DNA of 64,000 nucleotides from Herbidospora daliensis (GTDB lineage: Bacteria > Actinomycetota > Actinomycetes > Streptosporangiales > Streptosporangiaceae). The DNA lies in assembly GCF_001570585.1 (NCBI RefSeq), contig NZ_BBXF01000004.1:186001-250000 (forward strand), in the 5' to 3' direction. Both the position numbers and the translations under genes were made by a program. The notes under the pieces are model-generated. The model was not told where the DNA came from. It did no database searches and saw only the letters and a program-made list of their open reading frames with translations. Shown here piece after piece: positions 58,351 to 64,000 of the stretch (position 1 is the first letter of the stretch; each line of letters opens with the position of its first letter).

Positions 58351-58994
58351 GAGGGCACCACGTCTCGCAGGTGGGCCGGGATCCGGTCGCCGAAGATGGC
58401 GCGGTACGCCGACACGTGCTGGTCGCGCGAGGTCAGGAACGGCAGGTCGGTGCTGACCATGTGCCGCACGACCAGCATCGGGACCGGCGCCTCCAGCGGG
58501 CGAAGCAGCGGGTTCCACAGGCCGCCCTTGTCGGGCGGGCCGTCGTGGAACTCGCCGACCATGACCCCGGCGGGCACGTGCCGGTCCTTGAGGATCTCCT
58601 GGGCGGCGTCGATCAGGTCGAGCCGGCGGCCCGCGTCGGGGAACAGCACCAGCACGGCCGTGTGCATCGAGTCGGCGATCGACCGGGGGGCGAGTTCGCC
58701 GAACCACTGGCGGTAGGGCTCGACGGCGGCGACCACCTCCTCGACGGTCTCGGGCCGCCCGGGGCGGATGGCGAGCAGGAACCGGCCGCGGTCGATGGAG
58801 CCCTGGGCGTACGGGCAGACCGGGCCCCGGCGGCCGAGTTCCGGGTGGGGGCGGCACAGGTACTCGCGCGCCCAGGCGGTCACCGTGCGGAGCTGGCGGA
58901 TGTACATGGCGCCCAGCGGGTGGAGGGGTCGTCCGCTCTCGACGTCCTTGACGTCGAAGAGGCGTAAGGTCGGCTCGTCGGGGTGGGTGATCAC
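58347..58994 (-). CDS. Small protein of unknown function inside the NRPS operon (DUF6875-like?)
   Basis: 215 aa from a GTG overlapping the KMO stop; AGGAGG lies 8 bp upstream. Soluble. Seen: YLCRPHPELGRRGPVCPYAQ with two conserved-looking Cys, RFLLAIRPGRPETVEEVV, TAVLVLFPDAGRRLDLIDAA, LKDRHVPAGVMVGEFHDGPP, VPMLVVRHMVSTDLPFL, and a C-terminal AYRAIFGDRIPAHL. I associate this pattern with a family found next to biosynthetic clusters (possibly DUF6875), but I cannot confirm it. Position between KMO and the releasing module suggests a tailoring or carrier role. Confidence 0.7.
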   Translation of the reverse strand: MITHPDEPTLRLFDVKDVESGRPLHPLGAMYIRQLRTVTAWAREYLCRPHPELGRRGPVCPYAQGSIDRGRFLLAIRPGRPETVEEVVAAVEPYRQWFGELAPRSIADSMHTAVLVLFPDAGRRLDLIDAAQEILKDRHVPAGVMVGEFHDGPPDKGGLWNPLLRPLEAPVPMLVVRHMVSTDLPFLTSRDQHVSAYRAIFGDRIPAHLRDVVPS

Positions 58995-60277
58995 TTCGGG
59001 TGCCTCCTGTCGCGGCGCCAGAGGAGGGCGGCCGCCAGCCCCACGGCCGCCGTCATCCCTCCCGCGCGGACGATCCGGTCCTGCGTTCGCGCACGCCGCA
59101 GCGCCTCGCCGTACGGCATGGTGGTGTGGCTGACCATCGTGTAGAGCGGTCGCCACATGTCGGGCAGCAGCCGGCTGAGCACGGTGTCCACCTGCTTGCG
59201 GGCCAGGTGGAGCGGGGAGCGCAGCCGGTCGCGGAGTTCCAGGAAGTTGTCGGCCGACAGGTCGGCGAGCACGTCGGTGTGCGGTTTCCTGCGCCGCTGG
59301 TACGCGGCGAACGCCGCGCCGAGGTCGCCGGGACGGGCCTCGACGCACTCGGCGAGGACGACGCAGTCCTCGAACGCCGAGTTCATGCCCTGCCCGTAGA
59401 AGGGGTAGACGGCGTGGCAGGCGTCGCCGATCAGCACCGCGCGGCCGTCCTCGTGCCACTTCGAGGTGCGCACCGTCACCAGGTGGCCGACCGGGTTGCG
59501 GGCCAGCTGCCCCGCCAGGTCGGGCAGGTCGGCGGCCGGGAGCACGCTCTTGACGAACGCCGCCAGGTCGGGCCGGGCGAGGTCGTGGTGGTCCATGAAC
59601 AACGTGCAGGTCAGCGACCCGTCGACGTTGGGGTGGGCGACCATCAGGCCCTGGTCGCCGGGCCAGACGTGCAGCGCCTCCAGCCGTTCGGTGTGCGGCA
59701 GGTGCAGTTCCTTGTAGCCCCACGGCAGGAACTCCTGCCGGAAGTCGGCCGGCCGGCCGCGCAGGAGTTCGGCACGGACCGCGGAGAACGCTCCATCGGC
59801 GCCGACGATCACATCAGGGGTGATCGTCTCGCCGCCCGCCCGGAACGACGGGGCGTCCCGGTCGACGTCGGTGACCGGGGTGCCGAAGAAGAACCGCACT
59901 CCTTCGAGCTTCTCTGCGTGCTCGACCAGCGTCCTGCTGAGCGCGTCGCGCCGGATCGAGTGGAGGATCTCGCCGGGGTCGCGCCCGTACGGGTGGAAGA
60001 ACGGCCGCCCCTCCCTCGGGTGGACGTACCGGCCGCGCATCGGGACGGTGTGGGTGCGCACCGAGTCCCACAACCCGGCCTTGCGGAGCGCGCCGATGCC
60101 CCGGGCCGACAGGCCCAGGTTGATCGACCGGCCCTCGTCGGGCGGCGCGACCCGGGGGTCGGCCCGGCGTTCGTAGACGTCGACGCGGTGGCCCTGCCCG
60201 GCCAGGTACACGGCCAGCAGCGAACCTGCCAGCCCCGCACCGACCACCGCGAAATGGATGTTCAGGTCGTCGCGCAT
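58991..60277 (-). CDS. kmo: Kynurenine 3-monooxygenase
   Basis: 428 aa, ATG overlapping the NRPS stop. FAD motif VVGAGLAGSLLAVYLAGQGH (residues 11-30), the KMO-specific GRSINLGLSARGIGALRKAG, HSIRRDALSRTLVEHAEKLE, VIVGADGAFSAVR, PWGYKELHLP, SLTCTLFMDHHD and VLIGDACHAVYPFYGQGMNS followed by AFEDC. The C-terminus PLYTMVSHTTMPYGEALRRA and a final hydrophobic helix (GGMTAAVGLAAALLW) mirror eukaryotic KMO, which is membrane-anchored. It hydroxylates L-kynurenine to 3-hydroxykynurenine with NADPH and oxygen. In NRPS operons of actinomycetes (for example sibiromycin, actinomycin) KMO-type enzymes supply 3-hydroxyanthranilate-type units; no kynureninase is in this window. Confidence 0.94.
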   Translation of the reverse strand: MRDDLNIHFAVVGAGLAGSLLAVYLAGQGHRVDVYERRADPRVAPPDEGRSINLGLSARGIGALRKAGLWDSVRTHTVPMRGRYVHPREGRPFFHPYGRDPGEILHSIRRDALSRTLVEHAEKLEGVRFFFGTPVTDVDRDAPSFRAGGETITPDVIVGADGAFSAVRAELLRGRPADFRQEFLPWGYKELHLPHTERLEALHVWPGDQGLMVAHPNVDGSLTCTLFMDHHDLARPDLAAFVKSVLPAADLPDLAGQLARNPVGHLVTVRTSKWHEDGRAVLIGDACHAVYPFYGQGMNSAFEDCVVLAECVEARPGDLGAAFAAYQRRRKPHTDVLADLSADNFLELRDRLRSPLHLARKQVDTVLSRLLPDMWRPLYTMVSHTTMPYGEALRRARTQDRIVRAGGMTAAVGLAAALLWRRDRRHPK

Positions 60278-63162
60278 CAGCGCTCGGCCTCCTCCAGGAT
60301 CTCGTCGACCGCGGCCGCGAACTCGGCGACCGTACGGCTGGCGAACAGGGTGCGCACCGGGACGACCAGGTCGACGGCCCGGCGGATGCGCGCCACCACG
60401 CGGGTGGCGAGCAGCGAGTGCCCCCCGAGGGCGAAGAAGTCGTCGGCGGCCCCCACGCGGGGCACCCCGAGCACTTCGCCGAATATCTGTGCGACCAGCT
60501 CCTCGGCGTCGGTCCGGGGGGCGACGTACGCCTCTCCGGCCACGCGGGGGGCGGGCAGCGCCGTGCGGTCGAGCTTGCCGTTCCGGGTCAGCGGCAGCTC
60601 GGGCAGCGGGACGATGTGGCCCGGCACCAGGTGCTCGGGCAGGGTGCGCCGCAGGTGGGCGCGGAGCTCGGCCTCGTCGGGGTCGCCCGTGACGTAGGCG
60701 GCCAGCGAGCCGTCGAGCGCGATCACGGCGGCGCTGCGGACCGAGGGGAAGGCGGTCAGCGCGGCCTCGACCTCGGCGGGCTCGATGCGCACGCCCCTGA
60801 TCTTGACCTGGTCGTCGAGGCGGCCCAGGAACTCCAGTTCCCCGTCGGCCCGGACGCGGGCGCGGTCGCCGGTGAGGTAGCGGCGGCCGTTCGGCGCGGG
60901 CACGAACCGTTCGGCGGTCAGCCGCGGCCGGTTCAGGTAGCCCCATGCGACGCCCGCGCCGCCGATGGCGAGTTCGCCGGGCACGCCGGGCGGGACCTCG
61001 CGGCCGGCGGAGTCGAGCACGGCGACCGTGGTGCCCGCGATCGGGCGGCCGATCGACGGCTTGCCGTCGCCGAGGTCGGCGGCCGTGGCGATGACGGTGG
61101 CCTCGGTGGGGCCGTAGGTGTTGACCAGCCGGACCCGATCGCCGAAACGGCTGCGCCAGCGCTTGACCGCCGAGGCCGCGACGGGGTCTCCGCCGAGGAT
61201 GACGAGCCGAAGATTCGGCGGCCAGGCGATCTCGTCGATCTCCTCGACGAGGGCATGCCAAAAGGAGGTCGGCAAATCGAGCACGGTTACTCGGGCCCCT
61301 TCGGAAGTGGTCAGGAAATCCGGCAGGGTGCGCCCGCCATTGGGCAGCATCACGACCGTAGCCCCCGCTTCCAAGGATGGGAAGATCTCTTCCACGTGGG
61401 CGTCGAATCCCAGCTCGGAAAACTGCGCCACACGGTCGCCGGGCTGCAGGTCATAGGCCATGCGCATCCAGGAAACGCGTTCCGATACGCATTGACGATC
61501 GATCATGACGCCTTTCGGCAGACCGGTTGACCCCGATGTGTAAAGCACATACGCGGGTAAGGAATGGTCGGGGATTTCTGTCAGAATGGCCCCACTCAAA
61601 TCCCCGGGACGCACGGCCGCAATTCCATCGGCGGTGACCGTCTCGGTCACCAGAATGCGCGCGCCGGCGTCGTGGAGCAAGGTCGAAATGCGCGCGGCGG
61701 GAAAGGCCGGATCGACCGGCAGATAGGCGGCCCCGGCCCGCCAGACGGCCAGCAGGACCGGCACCAGGTCGAGGGTGCGCCCGAGGGCGACGCCCACGAC
61801 GTCGCCGGGCCGCACCCCGCGCGCGGCCAGCCCGGCGGCCATCGTCGCGACGCGTTCGCCCAGTTCCCGGTAGGTGAGCTCGACGCCGTCGCAGGCGACG
61901 GCCGGGGAGCCGGGGTCGACCTCGGGCGGCGGGTCGATCTCGGGCTCCGGCGGGGTCGTCGCGGTGTCCAGCTCGCAGAAGAGGTCGAGGTCGCCGCATC
62001 GTTCGCGGGGGCGCGAAGCGATGTCGTACAGGAGAGCCTGGAACCGATGCGCGAAGCGCTCGGCCGTCGCGTGGTCGAAGCGGCCCCGGTCGTAGGTGAG
62101 GACCAGCCCGGTCTCGGCCGGGCCCTGGTAGACGTCGAGGGACAGGTCGCACTTGGCCGAGGCGAGGCCCGAGTCGTAGATCTCGACGTCGAGGTCGCCC
62201 AGGCGGGGGCGTTCGGTGGTGGTCCGGGTGTACTGGAACATCGCCTGGAAGCGCACCCCGCCGGGCACGTCGCCGTGGTCGAACGAGCGCAGCACGGCGC
62301 CCCGCGCGCGGCGCAGCGCCTCGGTGAACGGCGGGTCGTCGCCCAGGTCGGCGCGGAGCATGGCCAGGCCGGTGAAGTAGCCGATCAGGGGCTCGGTGTC
62401 GACGCGGTCGCGGCCCAGCACCGGCACCGCGACGCAGACGTCGTGCTGGGCGGCGTGCCGGGCCAGGAACACCTGGAAGGCGGCCAGCAGCACCATGAAC
62501 AGGGTGCCGCGCTCCGCCCTGGCGAGCGCCGCCAGCCCGCCGACCAGGTCGGACGGCAGGGTCGCGAAGATCTGGCCGCCCTCGCCGGTCGCGCGGGGCC
62601 GGTCGCCGGGCAGGTCGAGGACCGGCAGGCAGCGCAGCTCTTCGGCCCAGTAGCCGGGATGGGAACGCTCGCCGCGCGCGACGTGGTCGGCGAAGGTGAT
62701 CGGCAGCGGCGGGAGCGTGCCGCCCCGGTAGAGCACGTCGAGCTCGCGCAGCAGCACGTCGACCGACCAGCCGTCGGCCGCGATGTGGTGGACGACCAGG
62801 CAGAGCACGTGGTCGTCGGGGGCGACCTTGATCAGGGTGAACCGGGCGACCGGCCCGGCGGCCAGGTCGAACGGCCGGTTGGCGCGTTCGGCCACGGCCG
62901 CCAAGGGGTCGCCGGTCTCGATCCGCTCCAGCGCCGGCCCGGCCGGGGTGACCAGCCTGACCGGGTCGCCGTCGTCGTTCTCGGCGTACCGGCCGCGCAG
63001 CACGTCGTGCCGCAGGGTGATCGCGGCGAGCGCGGCCTCCAGCGCCGCGTCGTCGAGGCGGCCCCTGATCCGCAGCGCGACCGGCATGTTGTACGACGCG
63101 TCGGCCGGGTCGAGGCGCTGCAGGAACCAGAGCCGCCGCTGCCCGGCCGACAGCGCAGTCAC
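60277..63162 (-). CDS. NRPS module C-A-PCP
   Basis: 961 aa from a GTG overlapping the upstream NRPS stop. C domain ~1-400 with HHIAADG at 125-131; A domain ~415-870 with [11 protein letters not shown] at 541-551, TYGPTEATV at 682-690, YLTGD at 762-766 and NGKLDR; PCP with [13 protein letters not shown], carrier Ser916. Eye alignment to GrsA gives a pocket near D-A-E-D-I-G-T-V-I-K; the acidic residues at the 239 and 278 positions suggest a basic amino acid such as Lys, Orn or Arg (inference, not tested). Adds the middle residue of the product. Confidence 0.94.
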   Translation of the reverse strand: MTALSAGQRRLWFLQRLDPADASYNMPVALRIRGRLDDAALEAALAAITLRHDVLRGRYAENDDGDPVRLVTPAGPALERIETGDPLAAVAERANRPFDLAAGPVARFTLIKVAPDDHVLCLVVHHIAADGWSVDVLLRELDVLYRGGTLPPLPITFADHVARGERSHPGYWAEELRCLPVLDLPGDRPRATGEGGQIFATLPSDLVGGLAALARAERGTLFMVLLAAFQVFLARHAAQHDVCVAVPVLGRDRVDTEPLIGYFTGLAMLRADLGDDPPFTEALRRARGAVLRSFDHGDVPGGVRFQAMFQYTRTTTERPRLGDLDVEIYDSGLASAKCDLSLDVYQGPAETGLVLTYDRGRFDHATAERFAHRFQALLYDIASRPRERCGDLDLFCELDTATTPPEPEIDPPPEVDPGSPAVACDGVELTYRELGERVATMAAGLAARGVRPGDVVGVALGRTLDLVPVLLAVWRAGAAYLPVDPAFPAARISTLLHDAGARILVTETVTADGIAAVRPGDLSGAILTEIPDHSLPAYVLYTSGSTGLPKGVMIDRQCVSERVSWMRMAYDLQPGDRVAQFSELGFDAHVEEIFPSLEAGATVVMLPNGGRTLPDFLTTSEGARVTVLDLPTSFWHALVEEIDEIAWPPNLRLVILGGDPVAASAVKRWRSRFGDRVRLVNTYGPTEATVIATAADLGDGKPSIGRPIAGTTVAVLDSAGREVPPGVPGELAIGGAGVAWGYLNRPRLTAERFVPAPNGRRYLTGDRARVRADGELEFLGRLDDQVKIRGVRIEPAEVEAALTAFPSVRSAAVIALDGSLAAYVTGDPDEAELRAHLRRTLPEHLVPGHIVPLPELPLTRNGKLDRTALPAPRVAGEAYVAPRTDAEELVAQIFGEVLGVPRVGAADDFFALGGHSLLATRVVARIRRAVDLVVPVRTLFASRTVAEFAAAVDEILEEAER

Positions 63163-64000
63163 AAGTCAGCCCGGCGATCGGCCACGTCGGCGGCGATCCC
63201 GGCCACGGTCGGCACGTCGAAGAACACGTAGAACGGCACGTCGACGCCGAGCCGGTCGTGGATGCGGGCGGCGATCCGGGCGATCGTCAGCGAGTGGCCG
63301 CCGAGCTCGAACAGGCTCTCGTCGTCGCCGATGTGGTCGAGCCCGAGGACCTCCTCCCAGATCTCCCGCACGACCTCGGCCGTCTCGTCCCCCGCTTGGT
63401 GGACCTCCTCCTGCGTGAGCACGGGAGCGGGCAGGGCGGCCCGGTCGAGCTTGCCGTTCGGGGTCAGCGGCATCCGGTCGAGCGCCACGAAGGCGCTCGG
63501 CACCATGTAGGCGGGCAGCACCCGCGCCGCCTCCCGCCGCAGGTCGCCGGCGGCCCCGACCGTGTAGGCGACGAGCTCCTCGTCGTGTACGGCCACCGCC
63601 GCCTCCCTGGCGTGCCCGAGCAGCACGGCCTCGATCTCGCCGAGCTCGATGCGGTGCCCCCGGACCTTGACCTGGTCGTCGGTCCGCCCGAGGAACTCCA
63701 GCCCGCTGTCCCTGACCCTGACCCGGTCGCCGGTCCGGTACATGCGCGCCCCGGCGTCGCCGTACGGGCACGGCAGGAACCGTTCGGCCGTCAGCGCCGG
63801 CCGGCCGAGATAGCCGCGGGCCAGCCCGGCACCGGTGATGTGCAACTCCCCCGGCACCCCGGTCGGCACCGGCCGCAGGTCGTCGTCGAGCACCAGCAGC
63901 CCGGTCGCCGCCAGCGGCCCGCCGATCGAGATCCGCGCGGGGTCGGGCGGCACCTCGGCGATGGCCGACCAGATCGTCGTCTCGGTCGGCCCGTAGACGT
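63159..64000 (-). CDS. NRPS A-PCP (C-terminal part; gene continues past window)
   Basis: The frame is open to the right edge. Visible part, about 280 aa: end of an A domain from VYGPTETTIW at the edge, through YRTGDRVRVRDSGLEFLGRT, DDQVKVRGHRIELGEIEAVL and NGKLDRAALP, then a PCP with LFELGGHSLTIARIAARIHD. The stop is coupled to the next NRPS by GTGA. The upstream part (start of A and any C domain or further modules) is outside the window, so whether this is the loading module is unknown. The visible pocket residues after YGPTE are T-T-I-W. Confidence 0.92.
   Translation of the reverse strand, partial: VYGPTETTIWSAIAEVPPDPARISIGGPLAATGLLVLDDDLRPVPTGVPGELHITGAGLARGYLGRPALTAERFLPCPYGDAGARMYRTGDRVRVRDSGLEFLGRTDDQVKVRGHRIELGEIEAVLLGHAREAAVAVHDEELVAYTVGAAGDLRREAARVLPAYMVPSAFVALDRMPLTPNGKLDRAALPAPVLTQEEVHQAGDETAEVVREIWEEVLGLDHIGDDESLFELGGHSLTIARIAARIHDRLGVDVPFYVFFDVPTVAGIAADVADRRADL

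Noticed and set aside
1-64000. Many long open frames antisense to or shifted from the genes (for example 587-1141 plus, 4124-5242 minus, 40002-42017 minus).
   Set aside because: They are the usual byproduct of high GC in third codon positions: Arg/Ala/Gly/Pro-rich products, no domains, no ribosome-binding sites, and full overlap with clearly coding frames.
51935-64000. Direct assignment as a sibiromycin or other pyrrolobenzodiazepine cluster.
   Set aside because: At least three modules are present, no kynureninase, hydroxylase set or glycosyl genes are visible, and the middle pocket does not fit the two-module logic of those clusters.
51935-64000. Catechol siderophore cluster suggested by the EntS-like exporter and MbtH.
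   Set aside because: No isochorismate synthase, aryl-acid adenylase, or siderophore uptake/reductase genes are in the window, and the R domain and KMO point to a different product type.
1-64000. Insertion sequences or transposases.
   Set aside because: No transposase motifs, terminal inverted repeats or target duplications were found in any frame.

Overview
The window is chromosomal DNA from a high-GC actinomycete. Coding regions are very GC-rich in third codon positions, GTG starts are common, and genes are often coupled by 4-base ATGA/GTGA overlaps. The content (accessory SecA2, SigE-family ECF sigma factor, encapsulin with DyP peroxidase, MbtH, several TetR/GntR regulators) fits a filamentous actinomycete. 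A Streptosporangiaceae-like host is my best guess, but no rRNA or other taxonomic marker is present to prove it.

Layout. 1-3289 (minus): a three-gene cassette, AAA ATPase (DUF3696 type), TOPRIM-like protein and DUF262 protein, the last running off the left edge. It is visibly less GC-rich than its neighbours and looks like an anti-phage or genome-defence module. 3310-6139: an ECF sigma factor and a membrane partner flanked by two paralogous exported, membrane-anchored proteins; both paralogs carry the same ECF-like promoter at identical spacing. 6173-9012: XRE-cupin regulator divergent from an NCS1 permease and a hydantoin/allantoin-type racemase. 9025-12619: DUF4291, AlkB-like and VOC genes, a three-copy ~40 bp repeat, and a multi-span membrane protein. 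12671-17454: a four-gene ABC importer with a divergent GntR regulator. 17451-22391: SRPBCC protein, an orphan response regulator lacking the phosphoacceptor Asp, an encapsulin-DyP nanocompartment operon, and a three-gene methyltransferase/DUF72 group. 22415-29686: SnoaL-like, lipoprotein, Nudix and DinB-like genes, tRNA-Lys, a MoxR/VWA pair, LtrA and a NERD protein.

29851-35007: a TetR regulator and a four-gene acyl-CoA dehydrogenase/phosphotransferase operon that share a near-identical operator, suggesting one regulon. 35137-44997: YdeI-like protein, a TetR/FAD monooxygenase pair, a DMT transporter, a PYROXD2-like oxidoreductase, SecA2, a trypsin-like protease, and a TetR/SDR pair; clear palindromes sit in several of the divergent promoter regions. 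45046-50685: small secreted protein, a CHAP protein with a C-terminal anchor, DUF1206 protein, and an NCS2-like permease/biuret-hydrolase-like/GntR group. 50801-51883: an exported endonuclease/phosphatase-family protein and a 37-residue His/Cys-rich peptide.

51935-64000 (minus) is the right-hand highlight: a tightly coupled NRPS operon. In transcription order it encodes a partial A-PCP module, a C-A-PCP module, a kynurenine 3-monooxygenase, an unassigned small protein, a C-A-PCP-reductase module, an MFS exporter, an O-methyltransferase and a short MbtH. The expected product is a peptide of at least three residues released reductively as an aldehyde, imine or alcohol, probably carrying a kynurenine-derived hydroxylated unit. 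The 5' part of the cluster lies beyond the window.
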